From NCBI RefSeq assembly GCF_002575655.3, contig NC_053035.3:93273322-93337321 (forward strand): a stretch of 64,000 nucleotides of DNA. The letters are read 5' to 3'. Source of the DNA: Aegilops tauschii subsp. strangulata. Lineage: Eukaryota; Streptophyta; Magnoliopsida; Poales; Poaceae. The notes beneath the pieces are model-generated. The model saw nothing but the letters and a program-made list of their open reading frames with translations, made no database searches and was not told the origin of the DNA. The translations under genes and the position numbers were made by a program. The number at the start of each line of letters is the position of its first letter. The first letter of the stretch is position 1. Of the stretch, positions 23,844 to 35,130 are shown one piece after another.

Positions 23844-26200
23844 CTAGTTGGCATAAAGTTTGCAGTCCTTGCAGATAAAAGCACCATCAGATGTATAGAA
23901 GCACATATCATTTGACCTAAGTGCTAATGTTTTAGGCTGTAGAATCTGATGGAGCAGCATGATCTTCCCCTTTTTCCGCCATTGCTCTTGAACAACGAAG
24001 CAAATGTCTGATAGTCTGGTTTCAAAACCATTCATATCTTGACAACATTTTTCAACCACTATCCTTGTTTCCGAAACGACGTACATTAGGGATTGGACTT
24101 GTGTCTGGAGCACAAATATATCACTCTGTCTAGCCGGAAGATTTTGTTCAGTAGGCGATTTGGACGAGGTTACCTTGACAACCAACCTAGAATTAAGTAG
24201 GAAGGTGCTTTTTGCATTGTTAGTGGAGAGATACTGACGCACTGCAGCAAGAGGTGACATTGTGCCTGTGGTAGCTTCGTCACCTTCAGGTGGTTGTGGC
24301 TATTGAATCATTTGTTCCATAGCTTGCTGAAAGTTTGAACTTGTAGATTAGTGTACTAGATAAGTTACTAATGAGACAAAAACAAACAAAGTAGGTTTCA
24401 CGTTTATACATAACTTATTTTGGTGAACTACTGTAATACATTAGCATGTATTGTAGTGCCAACTACATAATAAAATCACTTTCGGAACATATGTCCATGT
24501 AGCATGCCTACTGTATTGTCTATTTCCTCACATCCGTTGACATCTAAGGATAAAGAGACATGGTTTAAAGTAGGATGAACATAGTATGACATCATTCATA
24601 TCATGGGCAAACAAATATACAACAAACAGGCTATTTGTATCATTGTGTGCGCACGTGAACATCACAACTAGATTACAGATCAAGACCAAAAGAATATCCT
24701 TCATCTCTTTTAAACCATGTAAGGTGAAATGATACATGAAGACAACTGTGTATAAAAGTGAACAGAGTAACTCACATTGGCTGCAAACCAAGCAGTTAAA
24801 TGAACACATCACAGTACCAATCAATTCAAAGGCAGGAGGAGTAAGGACTTACAAGAGCGGTTTGAACTGGTGTGCTCATGCCCTTCATCTTGCTGGTGTG
24901 GCAATCCTTGAAGATTTGCACTGCATTCGGTTCATGTTCTTTTGGTCCGCATGGGCTTTCCTCTATATTTGGAACAAGTCAATATAGATATGATAATATG
25001 GCACAGAAAAAAGAAGGAACTAGCAGCTATTTACAAGAGCCTCACAGTGTGCAATATAGCTACGAGATCCTGTTGTCTGTTGGAATTTCACTTTAGAACG
25101 GTTGGTCTTGTTCTTCAAACGGTTAGCCTAGAAGAAGATACACTTGTAAGGCACATACATAAATACAAGTTCAATATGTGGTCTGATCAAATACATATAC
25201 CCTACCTGATACTTTGGATCAGATCAGTGTTTAACAAGGGTTGTCCAGTCTTCATCTGTAATATATTCCACTGGAGATGTTTGGGTGATTTCATTGTTAG
25301 CCTTGCCTTCAAAGTGAGATATTCTAAGGTGGTACCGATACTGTCGCAGAGCAGACTGAAAAACACGAGTGCATGCTTGCTTAGTTGCATAATCTTTCGG
25401 ATCAAACTTGAACCTCATATGTTGAAAAAAGAATGTGAGTCTTATTAGGAGGAAGCTAGAAAGTATGGGACAGAGCAAGACAATATTACAAAATTGCGAT
25501 GAATAACATTACTTACGGATAAATGGTCAAGGAAGGTGTTAAACTGGGTATTGTCTTTCTCATTCCTGTACTGGATCCACGTTGGGAGGATACGTGCATG
25601 ACACCTAATGGCAACGGCTACCTCTGATACTAACTTGGCTGACTCTGTAGCATCACGTGGCCTTTTTAAACCTGCCTCAAAATGGATCTCCATTCTTCCT
25701 CCTTTAGATTTTGTTAATCTGTCAAGCATTATCCCTGATGTCTGTTTCCGCTTGCGCCGTGGTGCTAGTTTGACAACGAATATGGAAAGTGTTAGTGCAC
25801 ATCAAACTGTGAGAGTACATATAAAGGAGCATGCAACTGCAACTTGACTCGGTCAGGTACCGTCTTGGTGTTGATGCTCATGAGGTTCATCTGATCTTGC
25901 CAAGTCCTATTGTGTCAACAGTGCTTCGGAAGTAGTTTTAGGTGTGAAGGCAGCTTGGGAACTGGGCAGTTTCGGAGCAAACGAACGAGTAACTCATTGA
26001 GATGCTGGTACAGTTGAAGCGGATGCTGCAGCTGGTGGAGCAGGTGATACTGTGTTTGTAGATTTAGCTGGTGGACTTGGACCTTCTACTGCACTATAAG
26101 TACCAGCAGAATCTCGAGGGCAGATCCTTTTCCATTTCATCCGACAAGTAACACCATTCCCTACTATATTCTTTTCCTTGCTCTTTTTTGACTTTGCCAT
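23844..26200 (-). pseudogene. Plant transposase (Transposase_24, Ptta/En/Spm type), nonsense-mutated
   Basis: Spliced minus-strand gene. Probable exons in order: 26199 to about 25858 (MAKSKKSKEK, then a P/S/T-rich stretch); 25764-25517 (PRRKRK, RMEIHFEAGLKRPRDATES); 25413-25206 (RFKFDPKDYATKQACTRVF, ending SDPKYQ); 25127-25035 (KTNRSKVKFQQTTGSRSYI); 24962-24853 (AVQIFKDCHTSKMKGMSTP); 24326-23844 (basic and coiled-coil-like tail). Donors such as GTAAGT and acceptors such as TTTCAG fit each junction. The motif order is that of the Transposase_24 family carried by CACTA elements. In-frame stops at 25994-25996, 25907-25909, 25224-25226 (a Trp position) and 24300-24302 make it non-functional. Confidence 0.75.
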
Positions 26201-29200
26201 ATCAAGTCGTACCCACAACACAAAAGAATAAAATCGCTCTTCAAAACTCATTGATGCATGATACAGACAAGCAATACTTTGATGTAAGACAATCGTATGA
26301 GGATGGAATATGTAAGAAAAACAGGATGGCGTGACATATTCACAGCTACGATGTGTAAACTAAGCAGAAGGATTTTCAAGAAAATAGAAGTAATGCAAGC
26401 TAGACACCATATGAAAGATGCAACCAATATCACTCTGCCAAGTTAAAAGTGTCTTGTCATAAGTGGCATTTCAGAAAATTAGAAGCAGTACAACGTAGAA
26501 ATCAATGCGAGATGCAACCACTATCAAACTGCCATGTTAAAAGCATCCAATCATGAGTGACTGATGCGGGATACACAACAGCAGTACTTCGATGTAAGAA
26601 CATGATATGATAGATAGATGCAGTGTATTCTAGACACAGAAAGGCATGTCATATGCACATGTATAACGTATAAACTCAGCAAGTGCAATTTAATCAAAAT
26701 AGAAGAAATACAGGCTAGACAACATATGCAACATGAAACCAATTATCACACTGTCAACTTAGAGCAAGCACCTGCGATGGTGGAGTACGGGAGATGAACT
26801 TATCATGTAGACTTGGGACTTCAACTTCATTAGCAGTAGCAGTGGAAAATCTAGAGAGTCTCTGTTTGCGCCAGTCCGGAGGACCACCAACATCCCCTAA
26901 CTTACTCTTTTCCTTCCTATTTTTTTCTGATATTGCCTTATGAAGTCAAAACCACAAGAAGATGAATAAAATTAGCTCTGCATAACTGGTTGATGCATGA
27001 TACAGACGAACACTACTTTGATGTAAGGCAAGCGCAGGATAGGAGGATGGAATATATACAAAAAAGACAACATTGCATATTCGATAGGAGGATGGAATAT
27101 GTATGAAAAATAGTAAGCAGAAGGCATTTCAACAAAATTAGAAGAAATGAAAGCTAGGCACCATATGAACATGCAACCAATATCACTCTATCAGGTAAAA
27201 AGTGTCTCGTCGTAAGTTCCATTTTAAGAAATTAGAAGCAGTACAAGCTAGAAGACAATACAAGATGCAACCTACATCACACTCCCAAGTTAAATGTGTC
27301 TTATGGGTAAGTGATCGTTGCAGGTATAAGTTGTAAGCTTCGCAGATGCAATTCAAAAAAATCAGAAGCAATACAAACTAGACATCATACGGAACATGCA
27401 ACCACATATAACAGTCCAAGTTAGAGCAAGCACCTGTGATGGTGGAGTAGGGGAGATGTGCTCATCATCTACACGTATGTTCTAGAAACAGGAAAACGTG
27501 TCATATTCACAGGCATTATGTGTAAAGTAAGCAGATGCAATTCAACAAAGTTAGAAGCAATACAAGCTAGACATCATACGCAACATGCAACCACATATAA
27601 TAGTGCCAAGTTAGAGCAAGCACCTGTGATGGTGGAGTAGGGGAGATGTGCTCATCATCTACACAGCTACGTTGACTATCCAGCCTTGTGTTGTCTTGCG
27701 AATCTTGTTGGGAGGATGGCAGAGTATAATCTGTAGAGACCCTCTGTTTGAGTTGCTCCAAAGGACCACCATCATCCACTGTCGGACTAATTTCCTTCAG
27801 CTGTATTGATTTTGCATTGTGAAGTCAAACCGATAAGAAAAAGGAATAAAATTCGCTCTTCAGAACTCATTCATGCATGATACTGACGAACACTACTCGG
27901 ATGAAAGGCAAGCACATGATATGAGGATGGAAAATGTACGAAAAACAGGACGGCTTGACATATTCACACCTATGATGTGGTAACTAAGCAGAAGGCATTT
28001 CAACAAATTAGAAGCACTGCAAGCTAGACACCATACGAAAGATGCAACCAATATCACTCTACCAAGTTCAAATTGTCTGGCGTTTCAACAAATTAGAAGC
28101 AGTACATGCTGGAAATCATATGCAAGACACAACCAATATCACAGTGGCGACTTAAAGGTACCTTATCATAAGTGACTGATGCGGGATATGCAAGAATAGT
28201 AGTCTGATGTAAGAATATGGTGTGATCAGATATAGTATGTTCTAGAAACAGGAACACATGTCATATTCACAGGCATTATGTGTAAAGTAAGCAGATGCAA
28301 TTCAACAAAGTTAGAAGCAATACAAAATAGACATCATACGCAACATGCAACCACATATAATAGTGCCAAGTTAGAGCAAGCACCTGTGATGGTGGAGTAT
28401 GGGAGATGTGCTCATCGTCAACACAGCTATCTTGACTGTCTAGCCTTGCGTTGTCTTGCAAATCTTATTGGGAGGATGGCGGAGTAGAATCTGTAGAGAC
28501 CCTCCGTTTCAGTTGCTCGGAAGGACCACCATCATCCAATGCCTTACCAATTTCCTTCCGCTTTATTGATTTTGCATTGTGAGGTCAAACCGACAAGAAA
28601 AAGGAATAAAATTCGCTCTTCAAAACTCATTCATGCATGATACCGATGAACACTACTCTGATGAAAGGCAAAGTCATGATACGAGGATGAAATATGTACG
28701 AAAAAGTGGACAACTTGACATATTCACACCTATGATGTGGTACTAAGCAGAAGGCACTTCAACAAATTAGAAGCATTGCAAGCTAGACACCATATGGAAG
28801 GTGCAATCGATATCACTCTGCCAAGTTAAAGCTGTCTCGTCATAGGTGGCGTTCATCAAACTAGAAGCACTACATGCTAGAAATCATATTCAAGACGCAA
28901 ACCAATATCACACTGCCAACTTAAAGGTGTCCCATCATAAGTGACTGATGCAGGATACATAAGAAGAGTAGTTTCATGTAAGAATATGGTGTGATAGACA
29001 AATATAGTATGTACCAAAAACAGGAAAGCGTGTCATATTCACCCGTATCATGTGTAAGCTAAGCAGATGCAGTTTATACTAATTAGGAGCAATACAAGCT
29101 AGACACCATATGCAACATGCAACCAGATATCACACTGCCAAGTTAGAGTAAGCACCTTGGATGGTGGAGTAGGGGAGTGGAGACTTGGAACTTGCAATGC

Positions 29201-30121
29201 ACTAGCAGTACAAGGAGAATCCGTATAGATGCTCTGTTTACGTTGCTGCAGAGGACCACCATCATCGCCTTCCTTACTCTTTTCCTTCCTCTTTTTTGAT
29301 TTTGCCTTGTCAAGTCAAACCCACAAGAAAAAGGAATAAAATTTGCTCTTCAGAACTCATTGATGCATGATACTGACGAACACTACTTTCATGTAAGGCA
29401 GCTGCATGATAGGAGGATGGAATATGTATGAAAAACAGGACGGCATGACATATTGACATGTATGATGTATAAAGTGTAAACTAAGCACAAGGTGTTTGAA
29501 CTAGTTAGAAACAATGCAAGCTAGAAACCATATGAAAGATGAAACCAATATCACTCTGCCAAATGAAAAGGGTGGCCTAACAAATGTATTTGACCAAATT
29601 AGAAGCAATACATGGCAGCAGGCTAGAAATAATATGCAATATGCAACGAATAAAGGTATCTCATCGTAAGTGATTGATGCAGGATACAGAAGAGAGGTAG
29701 TTTCATGTAAGAACATGGTTAACATATAGATGTAGCATGTACCAAAAATAGGAAGGCATGTCATATTCACAGGTATAATCTGTAAACTAAGCAGATGCAA
29801 TTTACCCTAGTTAGAAGCATTACAAGCTAGACACCATATGCAACATGCAACCACATATCACACTGCGAAGTTAGAGCAAGCACCTGCGATGGTGGTGTAG
29901 GGGAAGTGCGGTCTTCAAGTATAGAGCTAAGTTCAATATCTTCATTTAGGCTTGTTGTTTCTTGAGAATCATGTGGAGAGGATGAAACTGCACTCTTTAT
30001 AAGAGTAGCGCGTCTTATACTAACCCACGGGCGTGACTGTCTCATCATAAGCGATAGATGCAGGATACACAAGAACAGTAGTTTGATGTAAGAACATGGT
30101 GTGATAGGCAGATGTAGTATG

Positions 30122-30683
30122 CAAGCTTTTAAATCAAGGCCGATATGACCGATATATCACTTTTGGGGCTCTACCGATATAGACATAACATATCATTTTG
30201 TAAATATCATTTTCAAACATATCACCCGATATGGACCGAAATATCAACCGATATGGCCGATGTCTAGCCCGATATGTCCACCGATATAGCACGATACGTA
30301 GATAACAATAGTTCTTTATTAAATAACAGTGAAATAAGATTATGCACTTACAACTTCAGCATATATTATCAAAGTCATGCACAATGTTTCGTACAAATGC
30401 ATACATATCGTATTGTTTTTAATCACAGAGTAAGAATTTTGTGAATCTTTCCTTAATAGTTTCTTAATCAACAAGTTAATAAACTAGGAATCTAGAAGTG
30501 TTATGTTGAAGCATTGACATCATACATTTTGTTTTACTAAAAATACATGTTTTGAACAAGAATAATGAAAAAAACTAGACATGTTTTCTCCGATATATCT
30601 ACATATCGTGCGATATATCACCCGACATCCGGTATGTCGAAGCCAAACCGATACGAACCCGATATCCGATATTTTGAAGCTTG
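30122..30683. mobile_element. hAT-like MITE, 562 bp
   Basis: Imperfect terminal inverted repeats CAAGCTTTTAAATC and, inverted, CAAGCTTCAAAATATC, flanked by the perfect 8-bp duplication GTAGTATG (30114-30121 and 30684-30691). Related array copies near 29006 and 31362 read through this site uninterrupted (TAGTATGTACCAAAAACAG), so they serve as paralogous empty sites. The interior repeats CCGATAT-like words and has no ORF of note. An 8-bp duplication fits the hAT superfamily; the family is not named. Confidence 0.7.
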
Positions 30684-32389
30684 GTAGTATGTACCAAAAA
30701 CAGGAAGGCATGTCATATTCACATGTATAATGTGTAAGCTAAGGAGATGCAATTTAATAAATTAGGAGCAATATAAGCTAGGCACCATATGCAACATGCA
30801 ACCAGATATCACACTGCCATGTTAGAGCAAGCACCTGTGGTTGTGGAGTAGGGGAGATGAGATTTGGAACTTGCACTGCAGTAGGAGTAGCAGGAGAATC
30901 TGCAGAGATCATCTATTTCGGTTGCTCCAGAGGACCACCATCATTCCGTGCCTTCGTCCTTTTAGATTTTGCCTTGTCAAGTAAACACACAAGAAAAAGG
31001 AATGAAATTTTCATTTCCAAATTCGTTGATGCATGATACTGATGTACACAACTTTTATTTATGGCAACCACATTGTAGGAGGATGGAATATGTACGAAAA
31101 GCGCTAAGCAGAAGGCATTTCAACAAATTGGAAGCAATGCAATCTAGACACCATATGAAAGATCCAACCAAAATCACTCTACCAAGTTAGATGTGTCTCA
31201 TTATAAGTGGCACTTCAACAAATTAGAGGCAATACATGTTTGAAATGATATGAAAGATGCAACCAATATTACACTGTCAACTTGAAGGTGTCTCGTCAGA
31301 AGTGATTGATGAGGGATACACAAGAAAAGTAGTTTGCTGTAAGAACATGGTTAATAGAAAGACGTAGTATGTACCAAAAACAGAAAGGCATGTCATATTC
31401 ACAGGTATAATGTGTTAACTAAGCAGATGCAATTTACCCTAATTGGAAGCATTACAAGGTAGGCACCATATGCAACATGCAACCACACATCACACTGCCA
31501 AGTAAGAGCAAGCACCTGCGATGGTGGTGTAGGGGAATTGCGGTCATCAACTAGAGAGCTACGTTGACTATCTTCATTTAGCCTTGCTGTTTCTTGAGAA
31601 TCATGTGGGGAGGATGACACTGCACTCTTTAAACGAGTAGCGCGTCTCACAGTAACCCACTGGGGTGACTGACTCATCATAAGTGATTGATGAGGGATAC
31701 AAAAAAGCATTAGTTTGATGTACGAACATGGTTAATAGACATATGTATTATGTATCAAAAACAGGAAGGCATGTCATTATCAAAGGTATAATGTGTAAAG
31801 TAAGTGATACGTCTCCAACGTATCTATAATTTATGAAGTATTCATGCTATTATATTATCCATCTTGGATGTTTAATGGGCTTTATTATGCACTTTTATAT
31901 TATTTTTGGGACTAACCTATTAACCCAGAGGCCAGTGCCAGTTTCTGTTTTTTCCCTTGTTTCAGTGTTTCGCAGAAAAGGAATATCAAACGGAGTCCAA
32001 ACGGAATGAAACCTTCGGGAAAGTTATTTTTGGAACGAAGCAATCCAGGGGACTTGGAGTGCACGTCAGGGAATCAACGAGGAAGGCACAAGGAAGGGGG
32101 GCGCGCCCACCCCCCTGGGCGCGCCCTCCACCCTCGTGGCTCCCATGACGTATTTCTTCCGCCTATATATATCAATATACCCTAAAACGATCGGGGAACA
32201 TAATAGATTGGGAGTTCCGCCGCCGCAAGCTTCTGTAGCCACCAAAAACCAATCAGGACCCTGTTCCGGCACCCTGCCGGAGGGGGGATCCCTCACCGGT
32301 GGCCATCTTCATCATCCCGGCGCTCTCCATGACGAGGAGGGAGTAGTTCACCCTCGGGGCTGAGGGTATGTACCAGTAGCTATGTGTTT

Positions 32390-32425
<36 letters not shown>

Positions 32426-33615
32426 TTGATTTGGCACGATCTTGATGTATCGCGAGCTTTGCTATTATAGTTGGATCTTATGTTGCTTCTCCCCCTCTAC
32501 TCTCTTGTAATGGATTGAGTATTCCCTTTGAAGTTATCTTATGGATTGAGTCTTTAATGATTTGAGAACACTTGATGTATGTCTTGCCGTGCGTATCTGT
32601 GGTGACAATGGGATATCACGTGATTCACTTGATGTATGTTTTGGTGATCAACTTGCGGGTTCCGCCCATGAACCTATGCATAGGGGTTGGCACACGTTTT
32701 CGTCTTGATTCTCCGGTAGAAACTTTGGGGCACTCTTTGAGGTTCTATGTGTTGGTTGAATAGATGAATCTGACATTGTGTGATGCATATCGTATAATCA
32801 TACCCACGGATACTTGAGGTGACATTGGAGTATCTAGGTGACATTAGGGTTTTGGTTGATTTGTGTCGTAAGGTGTTATTCTAGTACGAACTCTAGGGCT
32901 GTTTGTGACACTTATAGGAATAGCCCAACAGATTGATTGGAAAGAATAACTTTGAGGTGGTTTCGTACCCTACCATAATCTCTTCGTTTGTTCTCCGCTA
33001 TTAGTGACTTTGGAGTGACTCTTTGTTGCATGTTGAGGGATAGTTATATGATCCAATTATGTTATTATTGTTGAGAGAACTTGCACTAGTGAAAGTATGA
33101 ACCCTAGGCCTTGTTTCCTAGCATTGCAATACCGTTTGTGCTCACTTTTATCTTTAGTTACCTTGCTGTTTTTATATTTTCAGATTACAAAAACCTATAT
33201 CTACCATCCATATTGCACTTGTATCACCATCTCTTCGCCGAACTAGTGCACATATACAATTTACAATTGTATTGGGTGTGTTGGGGACACAAGAGACTCT
33301 TTGTTATTTGGTTGCAGGATTGTTTGAGAGAGACCATCTTCATCCTACGCCTCCCACGGATTGATAAACCTTAGGTCATCCACTTGAGGGAAATTTGCTA
33401 CTGTCCTACAAACCTCTGCACTTGGAGGCCCAACAACGTCTACAAGAAGAAGGTTGTGTAGTAGACATCAAGCATTTTCTGGCGCCGTTGCTGGGGAGGT
33501 GAGTGCTTGAAGGTATATCTATAGATCTTGCAATCGAATCTTTTAGTTTCTTGTTTTATCACTAGTTTAGTCTATAAAAGAAAACTACAAAAAAATTGAA
33601 TTAAGGTTGCCTCAT

Positions 33616-34371
33616 ATGCTTCATCTTTTTAATGTCTCTCGTGAAAATGATGGGAAGGAAAATTGTGCTCAAGTACTAGAAGAAGAATTACATAGAATGC
33701 TTGGCATAAAATATGTGAATGATGAGCATGATTGCAATGTTGTTAGTATGAATTCTTTGAATACCCATGATGCTAATGATATGCAAAGCCACAAGCTTGG
33801 GGATGCTATGCTTGATGAAGATGATATGTTTAGTCCCCCAAGTTTTGATGAGCAAATTTATTATGATGAAAGCATGCCTCCTATTTATGATGATTATTGT
33901 GATGACACGTATGCTATAAAGAATAGAGATAACCATGAAACTTGTCATCATGATTTTAATTTTCAATTGGATTATGCTTCACATGATAGTTATTTTGTTG
34001 AGTTTGCTCCCACTACTATTCATGAGAAGAAATTTGCTTATGTGGAGAGTAATAAAAATTATATGCATGTAGATCATGAAAAGAATGCTTTATGTTATGG
34101 TTATATTGTTGAATTCATTCATGATGCTACTGAAAATTATTATGAGGGAGGAACATATGCTTGTAGGAATTGCAATAATATCAAGTTTCCTCTCTATGTG
34201 CTTAAAGTTTTGAAGTTATGCTTGTTTTACCTTCCTATGCTAGTTGATTATTGTTCCCATAAGTTGTTTGCTCACAAAATCCCTATGCATAGGAAGTGCG
34301 TTAGACTTAAATGTGCTAGTCATATTCTTCATGATGCTCTCTTTATGTTTCAATTCTTATCTTTTATGTGA
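33616..34371 (+). CDS. Acidic ORF of element B, unknown function
   Basis: 251 codons, from the first in-frame ATG after the PBS. The protein is rich in Asp, Glu, His, Asn and Tyr (for example MLDEDDMFSPPSFDEQIYYD) and ends with a basic/hydrophobic segment MHRKCVRLKCASHILHDALF followed by QFLSFM. A possible Cys-rich spot is TYACRNCNN (about residue 183). No gag, zinc-knuckle, protease or polymerase motif is visible. A broken homologue is present in element A at 19309-20072; element C carries an unrelated ORF in the same position. The intact frame in an otherwise reduced element is notable, but a young insertion would explain it without selection. Confidence 0.55.
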   Translation: MLHLFNVSRENDGKENCAQVLEEELHRMLGIKYVNDEHDCNVVSMNSLNTHDANDMQSHKLGDAMLDEDDMFSPPSFDEQIYYDESMPPIYDDYCDDTYAIKNRDNHETCHHDFNFQLDYASHDSYFVEFAPTTIHEKKFAYVESNKNYMHVDHEKNALCYGYIVEFIHDATENYYEGGTYACRNCNNIKFPLYVLKVLKLCLFYLPMLVDYCSHKLFAHKIPMHRKCVRLKCASHILHDALFMFQFLSFM

Positions 34372-34422
34372 GCATCATTGAAATCATCATGCCTAGCTAG
34401 GGGCGTTAAACGATAGCGCTTG

Positions 34423-34438
34423 TTGGGAGGCAACCCAA
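34423..34438 (+). promoter_or_regulatory. Conserved hairpin after the element B ORF
   Basis: TTGGGAGGCAACCCAA forms a 5-bp stem with a 6-nt loop. It starts 52 nt after the ORF stop and is preceded by TAGCGCTTG. Elements A and C have the same motif 51 and 46 nt after their ORF stops. Its function is unknown; an RNA signal for packaging, dimerisation or 3' processing would be reasonable guesses. Confidence 0.55.
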
Positions 34439-35033
34439 TTTTATTTTAGTTTCTTGCTTTTTGGTTCTGTTTAGGAATAAATAATCCATCTAGCTTATGT
34501 TTATATGTGGTTTTGTGTTTTAATTAGTGTTTGTGCCAAGTAGAACCTTTGGGAAGACTTGGGTGAAGTCTTTATGACCATGCTGTAAAAAACAGAAACT
34601 TTAGCGCTCACGAGATTAGCTAAAACTTTTTACTGGAGAGGCTATTTATTTGATTATTTTTGCAGATGATTACTAGACAAATTCCTCAGGTCCACCAATT
34701 TAGTTTAGAATTTTTGGAGTTCCAGAAGTTTGCGTTAGTTACAGATTACTACAGACTGTTCTGTTTTTGACAGATTCTGTTTTTCGTGTGTTATTTGCTT
34801 ATTTTGATGAATCTATGGCTAGTAAAATAGTTTACAAACCATAGAGAAGTTGGAATACAGTAGATTTAACACCAATACAAATAAATAATGAGTTCATTAT
34901 AGTACCTTGAAGTGGTGTTTTGTTTTCTTTCGCTAACGGAGCTTACGAGTTTTCTGTTGAGTTTTGTGTTGTGAAGTTTTCAAGTTTTGGGTAAAGATTC
35001 GATGGACTATGGAATAAGGAGTGGCAAGAGCCT

Positions 35034-35130
35034 AAGCTTGGGGATGCCCAAGGCACCCCAAGGTAATAGTCAAGGACAACCAAGAGCCTAAGCTTGGGGA
35101 TGCCTCGGATGGCATCCCCTCTTTCGTCTT
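35034..35130 (+). repeat. Paired AAGCTTGGGGATGCC hairpin motifs, element B
   Basis: Motifs at 35034 and 35090, 56 bp apart. The first is followed by GGCACCCCAA and the second by GGCATCCCC, so each can fold on itself (GGGGATGCC pairing with GGCATCCCC). A further copy of the core lies in the ORF at 33793. Confidence 0.65.

Noticed and set aside
27424..31700. A CRISPR-like array of regularly spaced repeats
   Set aside because: Repeats are hundreds of bases long, diverged and exon-bearing in a plant transposon; nothing fits a CRISPR array.
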